Assembly: GCF_001758365.1 (NCBI RefSeq)
Contig: NZ_LZFO01000014.1
Location: 1 to 56,924 of the forward strand
DNA: 56,924 bases
Source: Clostridium acetireducens DSM 10703
Lineage (GTDB): Bacteria; Bacillota; Clostridia; Clostridiales; Clostridiaceae
Direction: 5' to 3'
The position numbers and the translations under genes were made by a program. This document shows positions 1 to 9,486 of the stretch, one piece after another; positions within the stretch are counted from its first letter, which is position 1; each line of letters starts with the position of its first letter. The notes beneath the pieces are model-generated. The model had not been told where the DNA came from. It did not search any database and saw only the letters and a list, made by a program, of their open reading frames with translations.

Positions 1-3
1 AAG

Positions 4-12
4 TTATCCACA
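4..12 (+). other. single DnaA-box-like 9-mer
   Basis: TTATCCACA matches the DnaA box consensus exactly. Only one copy is seen at the window edge, so its meaning cannot be judged. It is followed by a short hairpin (AGGTGC AATA GCACCT, 12-27). Confidence 0.3.
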
Positions 13-198
13 GGTGCAATAGCACCTTAGCTTTGCTATTATCTTTTTCTGAACAAAATAGTTAATTATTAACAAAAAGTAATGATTTTTAAATATAATT
101 GAGGAAGTTTAATTGTGCAATTTCCTCAATAAATAAAGTTAATAAATTAAATAGGGTATTTACTTAAAAAATTTTATACAAGTGGGGGTGTAATATTT

Positions 199-918
199 AT
201 GGATAAGTATGAAGTTTTAATTAAACTATTATTAGCTATTATAATTGGAGGAGCAGTAGGTTATGAGAGGGAATCAAGAAATAGACCAGCAGGATTTAGA
301 ACTCATATACTTGTATGTATGGGTGCAGCTATAATATCAATGATAGAAGTTAGTTCTTTAGCTAATGTAGCTAATATTATAACTGAAAATCCCAAGTTAG
401 CTCCTCATTTTAAGATTGAATTAGGAAGATTAGGTGCTCAAGTTATAAGTGGAATAGGATTTTTAGGAGCAGGAACTATAATACATGAGAAGGGTTCGGT
501 AAAAGGACTAACAACAGCAGCTAGTCTTTGGGTAGTAGCTTGTATAGGGTTAGCTATAGGAGTTGGACATTATTATTTAAGTATTGTATCAGGCATATGT
601 GCAGGAATAGTATTAGTAACTCTTAAGAGAGTTGAAGATAAAGTGCACTTTATTAGAAGAAAAACTTATAAATTAGAAATAGAATATTATAATAGTAAAC
701 AAGCTTCTGAAAAAATAATAGAATATTTTGAAACAAAAGATATAAAAATAAAAAATATAGAATTTTCTTTAGAAGATGGTGAATGTGAATTATATGGAGT
801 AGAAGATAAAAATAACATTAGTATATATACTATTTTAGTACCAAAAAATTTTAAAATAGGGAAGGTACTAAAGGATTTGGCTAATGAAGAAGAAATTATT
901 AGAATAAATATTATATAG
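199..918 (+). CDS. MgtC/SapB family membrane protein
   Basis: 239 aa. The N-terminal ~150 residues hold about five hydrophobic segments with the MgtC/SapB signatures GYERESRNRPAGFRTHIL (near residues 21-38) and ISGIGFLGAGTI followed by GLTTAASLW. The last ~85 residues are a soluble, ACT-like C-terminal domain as in longer family members. Family members are inner-membrane proteins linked to Mg2+ limitation or acid adaptation; the molecular activity is unsettled. ATG start with GGGGGTG ribosome binding site 8-10 nt upstream. The gene is monocistronic: a strong terminator follows. The 198 nt upstream hold a hairpin around 101-127 but no riboswitch that I can recognise. Confidence 0.88.
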   Translation: MDKYEVLIKLLLAIIIGGAVGYERESRNRPAGFRTHILVCMGAAIISMIEVSSLANVANIITENPKLAPHFKIELGRLGAQVISGIGFLGAGTIIHEKGSVKGLTTAASLWVVACIGLAIGVGHYYLSIVSGICAGIVLVTLKRVEDKVHFIRRKTYKLEIEYYNSKQASEKIIEYFETKDIKIKNIEFSLEDGECELYGVEDKNNISIYTILVPKNFKIGKVLKDLANEEEIIRINII

Positions 919-922
919 TTAT

Positions 923-965
923 AAGGTATACTGTTTAATGATTTATGAAAACAGTATGCCTTATT
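923..965 (+). terminator. intrinsic terminator after the MgtC-like gene
   Basis: 14-bp stem (923-936 with 949-962, one G-U pair) with a 12-nt loop, ending in CCTTATT. It lies directly downstream of the stop codon. Confidence 0.75.
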
Positions 966-1093
966 AAATTACATAATACTTCACTACATAGTATTTATTA
1001 ATAATCAAATACCACATAAGTATAAAAAATCAAATAAGAATAAGATAATTAAATTTAAATAACTTTAATATAAATATAGAGTTAATTTTAAAA

Positions 1094-1122
1094 TTGATAA
1101 AAATTTAGTGTAAGGTTATAAT
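1094..1122 (+). promoter_or_regulatory. sigma-A promoter of nrdDG
   Basis: TTGATA (1094-1099), 17-bp spacer, TATAAT (1117-1122). Transcription would start near 1129, giving a ~36-nt leader before nrdD. Confidence 0.75.
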
Positions 1123-1132
1123 AGCAAAGTAC

Positions 1133-1148
1133 ATACAATATATTGTGG
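1133..1148 (+). promoter_or_regulatory. candidate NrdR box
   Basis: ATACAATATATTGTGG agrees at 14 of 16 positions with the NrdR consensus ACACWATATATWGTGT and includes a perfect 12-bp palindrome (1135-1146). It lies just downstream of the predicted transcription start of nrdD. A weaker, 10/16 match sits between -35 and -10 (1096-1111). NrdR is the ATP-cone repressor of ribonucleotide reductase operons, so the location fits. Confidence 0.6.
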
Positions 1149-1164
1149 TTTGGAGGTAAGGTAT

Positions 1165-3276
1165 ATGCTATATGTTGTGAAAAGAGATGGCAGAAAAGTA
1201 GAATTTGATTATATGAAAATTACTAGTGCTATAAAAGGTGCTTCAGAAGAAATAGGGTTTAATTTAAAAGAAAGTGAATTTGTATCTCTAACTGAGAAGG
1301 TTATAGAGGAAATTGAAAATTTAAATGTACAAGAAATTTCTGTTGAAGAAATACAGAATTTAGTTGAAAAGATATTATTAAGAAATAATTATAAAGAAAT
1401 AGGTAAAGCTTATTCAAATTATAGAAAAGAAAGAACAAAGATACGTGAAATAAAATCAGATTTAATGAAAGCTATTAAAAAAATTGGAGTAGAAACTGAC
1501 AGAGATAATGCAAATGTAGGAAATAATTTTTCAAGTAAACTTTTAAGAATAGCAAGTGAGTCTAATAAATGGCATAATTTAGTAGCAATGCCCAAGTCTC
1601 TTGCTAAAGCTCATGAAAATGGAGATATATACTATCATGATTTGGATAGTTATAATTTAACTACAAATTGTTTACACATACCTACTAAGGAAGTGTTATT
1701 AAGAGGATTTAATACAGGATATGGTTATATAAGACCTCCCAAGAGAATAGAATCTGCTTGTGAGTTATCTTGTATATTATTACAATCAACTCAAAATGAT
1801 ATGTTTGGAGGACAATCTCATCCTGATTTTGACAATGATATGGAAATATTTATTAAGTTTACTAGAAAAGAAATAAGAAAGGAATTTGAAGATTTAAATA
1901 TAAACTTAGAAAATATAGACCAGTTAGTAGAAAAAAAACTTAGAAAAAATATAAGTCAGGCTATGCAAGGAATAGTATATAATCTTAATACAATGCATTC
2001 AAGAGCTGGAAGCCAAGTGCCTTTTAGTTCTATAAATATAGGTATACCTAGAAGTAAAGATGCTGCTTTAATTTGTGAAATATTTTTAAAAGAATATGAA
2101 AAAGGATTGGGTAAAGGAGAACAACCTATATTCCCAAATATAATATTTAGAGTTAAAGAAGGTGTAAATAGAAATCCAAGCGATCCGTATTACTATTTAT
2201 TTAAACTTGCCTGTAGAGTAGCTTCAAAGAGGATGAATCCTACTTTTATGAATTTAGATGCAGATTTTAATAAGAAATATTATGATAAGGGAATTCTTCC
2301 AGCTACTATGGGATGTAGAACTTATATATGTTCTAATGTAAATGGAGAAGCAGGCACAAAAGGAAGAGGAAATATAGCACCAACTACAATAAATCTTCCA
2401 AGAATTGCATTAATATCTAAAAACAACCTAAGTAAATTTTTTAGTTTGTTAGATTCTAGACTTGAATTATCAAAAGAAAGCTTAATGCATAGATATAATG
2501 TTTTAAAAAAGCTTAAAGTAAAGGATTTGCCTTTTGTGGCAGGGCAACATTTAATGAAGGGTTCTGAAAACTTGAAGTTAGAAGATTCTATAGAACCTAT
2601 ACTTAAACAAGGAACTTGGGCTATAGGATTTATAGGGTTAGCAGAAACTTTGATAGCTTTAACAGGACATCATCATGGAGAAACAGAAGAAGCTAGAGAA
2701 TTAGGATATAAAATAGTTCAACATATTAGAAATTATACAGATAAAATAACTCAAGAAACTAATTTAAATTGGAGTACTTATGCAACTCCAGCAGAAGGAT
2801 TATCGGGTAAATTTATAATTCAAGATAAAAAAGTATTTGGAGAAGTAAAAGGTGTTACAGATAAGGAATATTACACCAATAGTTTTCATGTACCGGTAAA
2901 CTTTCCTATATCTATAAAAGAGAAGATAGATATAGAAGCTCCTTTTCACAGTATGTGTAATGGGGGACATATAAGTTATATTGAGTTAGACGATTATCCA
3001 ACAGAAGAGGTAATTATAGACATAATAAACTATGCTTATAAGTGTACAAATATAAGTTATATAGGTATAAATTTTCATATAAAATATTGTAAAAATTGTG
3101 GACAGTATATTCATAGTAGTAGTAATAAGTGTAATCACTGTGGAAGTAATAATATACAGGGTATATCTAGAGTAACAGGCTATTTAAGTTTAGATGAAAG
3201 GTTTGGAAAAGGAAAGACTGCTGAAAGATTGGATAGAGTTTCTCATGTAAGTAATAAAAAGGTGTATAAATTATAA
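1165..3276 (+). CDS. nrdD: anaerobic ribonucleoside-triphosphate reductase, catalytic subunit
   Basis: 703 aa. Class III reductase: makes dNTPs from NTPs without oxygen using a glycyl radical. An ATP-cone regulatory domain occupies about residues 1-95 (VVKRDGRKVEFD). The catalytic barrel follows. Near the C-terminus are the zinc cysteines CKNC (642-645) and CNHC (656-659) and the glycyl-radical motif RVTGYL with Gly672. I start at ATG 1165 because GGAGGT (1151-1156) sits 8 nt before it; the longer frame opened by TTG 1150 would run through that ribosome binding site. Its activase gene nrdG follows within 20 nt, so the two form an operon, probably repressed by NrdR. Confidence 0.96.
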   Translation: MLYVVKRDGRKVEFDYMKITSAIKGASEEIGFNLKESEFVSLTEKVIEEIENLNVQEISVEEIQNLVEKILLRNNYKEIGKAYSNYRKERTKIREIKSDLMKAIKKIGVETDRDNANVGNNFSSKLLRIASESNKWHNLVAMPKSLAKAHENGDIYYHDLDSYNLTTNCLHIPTKEVLLRGFNTGYGYIRPPKRIESACELSCILLQSTQNDMFGGQSHPDFDNDMEIFIKFTRKEIRKEFEDLNINLENIDQLVEKKLRKNISQAMQGIVYNLNTMHSRAGSQVPFSSINIGIPRSKDAALICEIFLKEYEKGLGKGEQPIFPNIIFRVKEGVNRNPSDPYYYLFKLACRVASKRMNPTFMNLDADFNKKYYDKGILPATMGCRTYICSNVNGEAGTKGRGNIAPTTINLPRIALISKNNLSKFFSLLDSRLELSKESLMHRYNVLKKLKVKDLPFVAGQHLMKGSENLKLEDSIEPILKQGTWAIGFIGLAETLIALTGHHHGETEEARELGYKIVQHIRNYTDKITQETNLNWSTYATPAEGLSGKFIIQDKKVFGEVKGVTDKEYYTNSFHVPVNFPISIKEKIDIEAPFHSMCNGGHISYIELDDYPTEEVIIDIINYAYKCTNISYIGINFHIKYCKNCGQYIHSSSNKCNHCGSNNIQGISRVTGYLSLDERFGKGKTAERLDRVSHVSNKKVYKL

Positions 3277-3292
3277 GGAATAGGTGATAATA

Positions 3293-3799
3293 TTGAATAT
3301 TCAAGTAGCTGGATTTTTAGATAATTCTCTTGTAAATGGTCAGGGATTAAGGTCTGTGTTGTTTGTATCAGGTTGTAGACATAATTGCTTAGGATGTCAT
3401 AATAAAGAAATGCAGAGTTTTAATTATGGAGATGCTTTAGACATAGATATTGTACTTGATAGAATCAAAAGAAATATTCCTATAATAAGAGGAGTAACTT
3501 TTTCAGGAGGAGAACCTTTTGAGCAATCAGAAGCATTGTGGATTTTAGCAAAAAAAATAAAAGAATTAAAATTAAGTATATGGTGCTATACAGGATATAC
3601 TTATGAATATATAATAAGCCATGTTAGTGAAAATAAATATTGGAATAATATGTTAAAATATATTGATGTATTGATAGATGGAAAATTTGAAGAAGATAAA
3701 AAAGATTTAAATATAAAATATAGAGGTTCTAAAAACCAAAGAATTATAGATGTAAAAAAAAGTTTGGATTTAGGAAAAATAGTTACTATAGATTTATAA
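3293..3799 (+). CDS. nrdG: anaerobic ribonucleotide reductase activating enzyme (radical SAM)
   Basis: 168 aa. Radical SAM activase that installs the glycyl radical on NrdD. The 4Fe-4S motif CRHNCLGC gives Cys28, Cys32, Cys35 (CX3CX2C), followed by TFSGGEPFEQ, the SAM-binding GGE motif. The TTG at 3293 has AGGTGA five bases upstream and gives the usual NrdG N-terminus (MNIQVAGF); a GTG at 3284 is an alternative adding three residues. Cotranscribed with nrdD and closed by a strong terminator. Confidence 0.95.
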   Translation: MNIQVAGFLDNSLVNGQGLRSVLFVSGCRHNCLGCHNKEMQSFNYGDALDIDIVLDRIKRNIPIIRGVTFSGGEPFEQSEALWILAKKIKELKLSIWCYTGYTYEYIISHVSENKYWNNMLKYIDVLIDGKFEEDKKDLNIKYRGSKNQRIIDVKKSLDLGKIVTIDL

Positions 3800-3810
3800 A
3801 TAATATATAA

Positions 3811-3869
3811 AAGCAGTTTTACAAGATAAAAAATAATTTTATTTACCTTGTAAAACTGTTTTTTTTATT
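3811..3869 (+). terminator. intrinsic terminator after nrdG
   Basis: 12-bp stem CAGTTTTACAAG (3814-3825) with CTTGTAAAACTG (3847-3858), followed by a run of T. Confidence 0.85.
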
Positions 3870-3972
3870 TTAGTATTTATTATAATGGTAATTACAATTA
3901 TAATAGTTAATGATAATATATATATTATTTATAAATAATATAATAATTTAATAATGTAGGAGAGGATGAAAT

Positions 3973-5529
3973 ATGATTAAATTTAAAAAAAAATATTTGG
4001 TTTTTCTAATATGTTTCTTATGGGTTTTAATTGGAGGCAAGAATAATGTTTTAGCTGTTAATTTAGATAGAATAGGTGGACAAAATAGATATGATACTGC
4101 AGTAAAAATTTCCCAGCAGTATTGGGGAAATTCAGATTATGCTGTTATAGCTTCAGGATGTGATTATCCAGATGCTTTATGTGCGGCACCTTTAGCTAAA
4201 AAGTATAATGCACCTATTTTATTAACAGAAGGAGATAGAATAACAACTGTAACATTAAATGAATTAAAAAGGCTAAATGTAAAAAAAATATTTATAATAG
4301 GTGGTACAGGCTCTATATCTAAAAAAGCCGAATATGAATTAGAAAAATTGGCAGACACTTGCACAAGAATAGGTGGACAAACTCGATATGATACTAGTGT
4401 AGAGGTAGCAAAATATTTAGGAAGTATCGATGATAAAGTAGTTTTAGTTTCAGGAGAAAATTTTCCTGATTCTATATCAATAGGAAGTATAGCAGCTTAT
4501 AAATCTATGCCTATACTTTTAACACAAAAAAATTATTTACCTAATAGTATTAAAGATTACATAAATGGTAAAAATATAAATACAACCTATGTAATTGGAG
4601 GCAAAGGTGTTATAAGTGATAGTATATTATCAAATTTTAATAATATTAAAAGATTATCTGGAGAAGATAGATATTCTACCAATATAGCTGTAATTAAGGA
4701 ATTTATGAAAGAGCTTAATTTAAATACAGTATACATAGCTTCAGGAGAAAATTTTCCAGATGCTTTATCAGGTTCTGCAGCAGCTGCAGCAAAGACATCA
4801 TCCATAGTATTAGTAAATAACAGTATACCTAAAGTAACAAAGGAATTTGTACTTAGTATAAAAAATTCTATGAGTTGTTTAGAAATATTAGGGGGAACAG
4901 GAGTAATACCTTATATTACAGCAGTAAATTTGCTTAAAGAAGATACATCTGGTACAATAGGAAACTCAGGTAAGATAATATGTATTGATGCAGGTCATGG
5001 AGGACCAGATTCTGGAGCAGTAGGACCTACTGGTATAATGGAAAAAGATGTTGCTTTAGCCGTAACTTTAAAAGTAGGAAATATACTTAAAAATAAAGGT
5101 ATAGGAGTTGTATATACAAGAACAAATGATAATGCACCATGGTCTAATGGAACTTCAGCAGATTTACAACATAGATGTGACGTAGCCAAAGGAGCAAGTG
5201 CAGATTACTTTGTGTCTATTCATTGTAATAGTGCTGAGTCAAGCTATGCTAATGGTACAGAGACATTTAGTTTCTATTCTAGTGAAAAAGGTAAAAAACT
5301 TGCAAAATGTATACAAGAAGAGTTAGTATCTAAATTAGGTACTTATGATAGAGGAATAAAAACAGCAGGGTTTTATGTACTTAAAAATACTAGTTGTCCT
5401 GCTATATTAACGGAATTGGGATTTATAAGTAATCCTAATGAAGAAAAATTATTAAATTCCGATTCTTATCAAAATAAATGTGCAGAAGCAATTTCAAATG
5501 GAATAATAAAATTTTTAAAAAACAATTAG
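3973..5529 (+). CDS. secreted cell-wall-binding N-acetylmuramoyl-L-alanine amidase (three CWB2 repeats + Amidase_3)
   Basis: 518 aa. Signal peptide at residues 1-29 (Lys-rich start, hydrophobic core, cleavage near VLA-V). Three cell-wall-binding type 2 repeats begin at RIGGQNRYDTAV (33), RIGGQTRYDTSV (132) and RLSGEDRYSTNI (227). A zinc amidase (Amidase_3) follows from about 335 to 515: DAGHGG with His342, SIHCNS, and the catalytic Glu in LTELGFISN. It should cut the peptide stem from muramic acid in the wall while the CWB2 repeats hold it on anionic wall polymers, as in clostridial S-layer-associated proteins. AGGAG ribosome binding site; a small gene follows 13 nt later. The precise role (growth, division, spore cortex) cannot be told from sequence. 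Confidence 0.93.
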   Translation: MIKFKKKYLVFLICFLWVLIGGKNNVLAVNLDRIGGQNRYDTAVKISQQYWGNSDYAVIASGCDYPDALCAAPLAKKYNAPILLTEGDRITTVTLNELKRLNVKKIFIIGGTGSISKKAEYELEKLADTCTRIGGQTRYDTSVEVAKYLGSIDDKVVLVSGENFPDSISIGSIAAYKSMPILLTQKNYLPNSIKDYINGKNINTTYVIGGKGVISDSILSNFNNIKRLSGEDRYSTNIAVIKEFMKELNLNTVYIASGENFPDALSGSAAAAAKTSSIVLVNNSIPKVTKEFVLSIKNSMSCLEILGGTGVIPYITAVNLLKEDTSGTIGNSGKIICIDAGHGGPDSGAVGPTGIMEKDVALAVTLKVGNILKNKGIGVVYTRTNDNAPWSNGTSADLQHRCDVAKGASADYFVSIHCNSAESSYANGTETFSFYSSEKGKKLAKCIQEELVSKLGTYDRGIKTAGFYVLKNTSCPAILTELGFISNPNEEKLLNSDSYQNKCAEAISNGIIKFLKNN

Positions 5530-5542
5530 GGGGATATTAAAA

Positions 5543-5902
5543 ATGATTGATAAAGCTTCAAATTTTAAAAAAGAAGGTTATAATTGTTGTGAATCAATAA
5601 TAAAAGCTGTAAATGAAGATAGAGATGTAAATATACCTATATCTGTAGGAACACCTTTTGGAGGAGGAATGTCTGTAGGACATACTTGTGGAGCTATAAC
5701 AGGAGCTATAATTGCTTTAGGATTTTTAAAAGGAAGAAATGATTTAACTGAAAAAAATACAGCATCTAAATATTCTTCGGAAATAATGAAATCTGTTAAG
5801 GAAAAGTATGGTACATATAATTGCAGAGATTTAAAGAAGAAGGGTGTTAGTTGTGAAGAAATAATAGACTTTGCTTACGACGAATTAAAAAAGATTTTAT
5901 AA
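5543..5902 (+). CDS. C_GCAxxG_C_C family redox-type protein
   Basis: 119 aa. Conserved cysteine pattern of the C_GCAxxG_C_C family: NCCESI near residue 14-19, the CGAITGA motif near 50-56, and two late cysteines (CRDL, SCEE). Family members are small proteins suspected to bind a metal or act in redox chemistry; the function is not established. No signal peptide. It follows the amidase by 13 nt with ribosome binding site GGGGGAT, so it is probably in the same transcript. Confidence 0.8.
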   Translation: MIDKASNFKKEGYNCCESIIKAVNEDRDVNIPISVGTPFGGGMSVGHTCGAITGAIIALGFLKGRNDLTEKNTASKYSSEIMKSVKEKYGTYNCRDLKKKGVSCEEIIDFAYDELKKIL

Positions 5903-5917
5903 ATTAAATTAAAATGT

Positions 5918-5946
5918 TTGACAATGAAAATTTTATATAATATAAT
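5918..5946 (+). promoter_or_regulatory. sigma-A promoter of ileS T-box leader
   Basis: TTGACA (5918-5923), 17-bp spacer, TATAAT (5941-5946): a full consensus promoter upstream of the T-box leader. Confidence 0.85.
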
Positions 5947-5954
5947 ATAGAAAA

Positions 5955-6204
5955 TAAAAAATTATAGAATATAAAAGCTATGAATAGGAAGAGTATTTAA
6001 AAGGATACCTTACAGAGAGCAAATGTTGGTGGAAATTTGCAGTTTTACTTTTAAAGAAAATCACCTATGAGCTAAAAATTGAAATTTTAGTAGGTTTATT
6101 CGTAATTCTGCGTTAAAGAATAGAGTATAAAATGTACTTGAATTAATAACACTTTAGGTGGTATAGCGAATTTAACTTCGTCCTAACGGGCGAAGTTTTT
6201 TTGA
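5955..6204 (+). promoter_or_regulatory. T-box riboswitch leader of ileS
   Basis: Typical T-box order: stem I material with CAGAGAG and GGTGG (6013-6032), a specifier region where AUC (6060-6062, an isoleucine codon followed by A) precedes ACCTATGAGCT, the T-box AGGTGGTATAGCG (6156-6168), and a terminator whose stem pairs 6174-6183 with 6188-6197 before a T run. Uncharged tRNA-Ile should stabilise the antiterminator and allow ileS transcription. The specifier assignment rests on its position before the conserved UGAGCU-type segment. Confidence 0.9.
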
Positions 6205-6267
6205 TATATTAAGAAATATTACAAATTAGTATAAATAAGTAAAAAATTAAAGAAAGGGGAAATACAT

Positions 6268-9200
6268 ATGTATAAAAAAGTAAATCCTTCAAAAGGATTT
6301 GTAGATATTGAAAAAGATATACTTAAATTTTGGGATGAAAAAAACGTAATAAAGAAAAATTTTGAACTAAATAAAGATGGTGAATATTTTACATTTTATG
6401 ATGGTCCCCCAACAGCTAACGGAAAACCTCATATAGGTCACGTAGTTACGAGAGTAATTAAAGACTTAATTCCTAGATATAAAGTAATGAAAGGATATCA
6501 AGTTTTAAGAAAAGCAGGTTGGGATACTCATGGACTTCCAGTAGAATTAGAAGTTGAAAAATCTTTAAATATTTCTGGAAAACCTGAGATAGAAAAGTAT
6601 GGAGTAGAAGAATTTACTAAAAAATGTAAGGAAAGTGTATTTTCTTACTTAAGTTTGTGGGAAGATATGTCTGAAAGAGTGGCATATTGGGTTGATATGG
6701 AGGAACCTTACATTACTTATGATAATAATTATATAGAATCAGAATGGTGGGCATTAAAAAAGATATGGGATAAGGATTTGTTATATAAAGGTCATAAAAT
6801 AGTACCTTATTGCCCTAGATGTGGAACAGCTCTTTCTTCCCATGAGGTAGGTCAGGGATATGAAGATATAACAGAAACATCTGTATATGTAAAGTTTAAA
6901 TTAAAAGATACAGATAAATATCTACTTGTATGGACTACTACACCATGGACTCTTCCAAGTAATACGGCTCTTGCTATAAATAAAAGCTATGATTACGTAG
7001 AAGTTATAAATAAAGATGAGCACTTAATTCTTGCTAAATCTTTATTAGAAAAACTTGAGGGAGAATATGAAATAATAAATGAATTTAAGGGTGAAGAACT
7101 ATTAGGAAAAGAATATGAACAAATGTTTAAATTTGAAGTTCCTGATAAAAAAGCTTTTTATATAGTTCATGGAGATTTTGTAACATTATCTGATGGTTCA
7201 GGGATAGTTCATATTGCACCAGCTTATGGAGAAGATGACAATTTATTAAGTAAAAAGTATGATTTACCTCTTATAAATTTAGTAGATTTAGAAGGTAATT
7301 TTGTAGATAAGGTAGAACCATGGAAAGGATTATTTGTAAAAAAAGCTGATTCAAAAATTATAGAATATTTAGATGAAAAGGGAATACTATATAAACCACA
7401 GAAATTTAAGCACTCTTACCCTCACTGCTGGAGATGTGATACACCATTACTTTATTATCCAAAGGATTCTTGGTTTATAAGAATGTCTTCTCTTAGAGAT
7501 AAACTTATTAAAAATAACAATAAAATACATTGGATGCCAGATAATATTAGAACTGGAAGGTTTGGTAAATTCATAGAAAATGTTATAGATTGGAGTTTGA
7601 GTAGAGATAGATATTGGGGTACTCCTCTTCCAATTTGGGAATGTCAATGTGGTCATAGAGAATGTATAGGAAGTATTGAAGAACTAAAAGAAAAAGGAAT
7701 AAATGTTCCGGAAAATATAGAATTACATAAACCTTATATAGACAAAGTAAAAATTACTTGCCCTGAATGTGGAAAAGAAATGACAAGAACACCAGAAGTT
7801 ATAGACTGTTGGTTTGATTCAGGTTCAATGCCTTTTGCTCAACACCACTATCCTTTTGAAAATAAAGAAATTTTTGAAAATAATTTTCCAGCTCAATTTA
7901 TATCTGAAGCAGTAGACCAAACAAGAGGATGGTTTTATACTTTGTTAGCTATTTCAACAGTGCTTTTTGATACAAATCCTTTTGAAAATTGCATTGTATT
8001 AGGACACGTACTAGATAGACATGGTTTAAAAATGTCAAAACACAAAGGAAATGTATTAAGTCCATTTGAAGTAATAGATCATGTAGGAGCAGATGCAGTA
8101 AGATGGTATTTTTATACTTCAAGTGCACCATGGCTTCCATCAAGATTTTATGAAGAAGCAGTACAAGAAAGTCAAAGAAAATTCTTAGGAACTTTTTGGA
8201 ATGTATATTCTTTCTATGTACTATATGCTAATATAGATAATTTTAATCCTATAGAATACAAGGATTTTGTAAGTAATGATGTAATGGATAGATGGATTAC
8301 TTCAAGGTTAAATACTTTAGTAAAAGATGTTTCAGTACACTTAGATAAGTATGAAATAACTCAAGCAGCACTTATTATAGAAGACTTTGTAGATGAACTT
8401 TCTAATTGGTATGTAAGAAGAAATAGAGCTAGATTTTGGACTTCAGAATTAACAGAGGATAAAATAGGAGCTTATGTAACTTTATATAGAGTACTTACAA
8501 CTTTGTCCTTAGTAGCAGCACCATTTATTCCATTTGTAACAGAAGAAATTTATCAAAATTTAGTTGTTAGCTCAGATGAAGATGCACCAGAAAGTATACA
8601 TTTATGCAAGTGGCCTGAATATAAATTAGAATTAGTAGATAAAGAATTAGAAAAGAAAATGAGTGAAGCTTATAAAATAGTGAAACTTGGAAGAAGCTCA
8701 AGAAATGGAGCTAATATTAAAAATAGACAGCCACTTTCAGAAATGCTTGTAAGTTCTAAATCATTACCAGAATATTATGGAGATATAATAAAAGATGAAT
8801 TAAATATTAAATCAATAGTATTTGGAGCGGATTTATCAAAATATGTTAATTTTGATATAAAACCTAATTTGCCAGTATTAGGTAAAAAATACGGCAAACT
8901 TATACCGAAAATAAGAAAAGAATTATCATCTATGAATCAAATGGAATTAGCTCAATCAATAAGAAATGGTGAAAATGTAAATATTAATATTGAAGGCGAA
9001 AACATTGAATTAAATGAAGAAACTGTACTTGTAACAATGCAAGGATTAGACGGATATGCTTTTTCTGGTGAAGGAACAATAGGAATAGTGTTAGATACAA
9101 CTATAACTAAAGAACTTAAAGAAGAAGGAAATTTAAGAGAAATATTAAGTAAAATCCAAAATATGAGAAAAGAAAGTGGATTTGAAGTTACAGATAAAAT

Positions 9201-9372
9201 AAATTTATATGTATCAGGAAATAGTATGCTAGAAGAAATAATTAAAAGGAACGAAGAAGATATCAAAAATGAAACACTATCTAATAAAGTTGTATATAAT
9301 GCAGATAAAGATTATAAAGAATGTAATATAAATGGAGAAAAATTAAATATATTAGTAGAAGTTGTTAAATAG
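6268..9372 (+). CDS. ileS: isoleucyl-tRNA synthetase (eukaryote-like type)
   Basis: 1034 aa. Charges tRNA-Ile. Class I signature HIGH at residues 55-58 (PHIGHV) and KMSK at 588-591 (KMSKHKGN). The CP1 editing domain lies between them and an anticodon-binding domain follows; cysteine pairs CPRCG and CWRC in the insert suggest a zinc site. Length and the N-terminus ([16 protein letters not shown]) fit the long, eukaryote-like IleRS clade, which is known for reduced sensitivity to pseudomonic acid; I infer clade membership from motifs only. ATG start with AAAGGGGAA upstream. Expression is controlled by the T-box leader. Confidence 0.97.
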   Translation: MYKKVNPSKGFVDIEKDILKFWDEKNVIKKNFELNKDGEYFTFYDGPPTANGKPHIGHVVTRVIKDLIPRYKVMKGYQVLRKAGWDTHGLPVELEVEKSLNISGKPEIEKYGVEEFTKKCKESVFSYLSLWEDMSERVAYWVDMEEPYITYDNNYIESEWWALKKIWDKDLLYKGHKIVPYCPRCGTALSSHEVGQGYEDITETSVYVKFKLKDTDKYLLVWTTTPWTLPSNTALAINKSYDYVEVINKDEHLILAKSLLEKLEGEYEIINEFKGEELLGKEYEQMFKFEVPDKKAFYIVHGDFVTLSDGSGIVHIAPAYGEDDNLLSKKYDLPLINLVDLEGNFVDKVEPWKGLFVKKADSKIIEYLDEKGILYKPQKFKHSYPHCWRCDTPLLYYPKDSWFIRMSSLRDKLIKNNNKIHWMPDNIRTGRFGKFIENVIDWSLSRDRYWGTPLPIWECQCGHRECIGSIEELKEKGINVPENIELHKPYIDKVKITCPECGKEMTRTPEVIDCWFDSGSMPFAQHHYPFENKEIFENNFPAQFISEAVDQTRGWFYTLLAISTVLFDTNPFENCIVLGHVLDRHGLKMSKHKGNVLSPFEVIDHVGADAVRWYFYTSSAPWLPSRFYEEAVQESQRKFLGTFWNVYSFYVLYANIDNFNPIEYKDFVSNDVMDRWITSRLNTLVKDVSVHLDKYEITQAALIIEDFVDELSNWYVRRNRARFWTSELTEDKIGAYVTLYRVLTTLSLVAAPFIPFVTEEIYQNLVVSSDEDAPESIHLCKWPEYKLELVDKELEKKMSEAYKIVKLGRSSRNGANIKNRQPLSEMLVSSKSLPEYYGDIIKDELNIKSIVFGADLSKYVNFDIKPNLPVLGKKYGKLIPKIRKELSSMNQMELAQSIRNGENVNINIEGENIELNEETVLVTMQGLDGYAFSGEGTIGIVLDTTITKELKEEGNLREILSKIQNMRKESGFEVTDKINLYVSGNSMLEEIIKRNEEDIKNETLSNKVVYNADKDYKECNINGEKLNILVEVVK

Positions 9373-9379
9373 TATATAA

Positions 9380-9413
9380 AAATAAGGAGTATACGCTGGT
9401 ATACTCCTTATTT
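9380..9413 (+). terminator. intrinsic terminator after ileS
   Basis: Perfect 15-bp stem (9380-9394 with 9399-9413) around a 4-nt loop, the 3' arm ending in TTATTT. Confidence 0.85.
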
Positions 9414-9486
9414 AGAAAATTTACTTGTAATAATTTATATTTAAAAGTATAATAATTTAAATAATATGACAGGAGTTGATGATATA

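Noticed and set aside
4-12. Replication origin from the DnaA-box match at the window edge
   Set aside because: A single 9-mer with no further boxes, dnaA or dnaN in view; not enough to call an origin.
1150-1164. TTG start of nrdD at 1150
   Set aside because: It would place the GGAGGT ribosome binding site inside the gene; ATG 1165 has ideal spacing.
9466-9486. ATG 9466 as the start of the ccpA-like gene
   Set aside because: No ribosome binding site upstream, and AGGAG lies within the extra residues; MAASIKDVAKEAG from 9487 is the family N-terminus.
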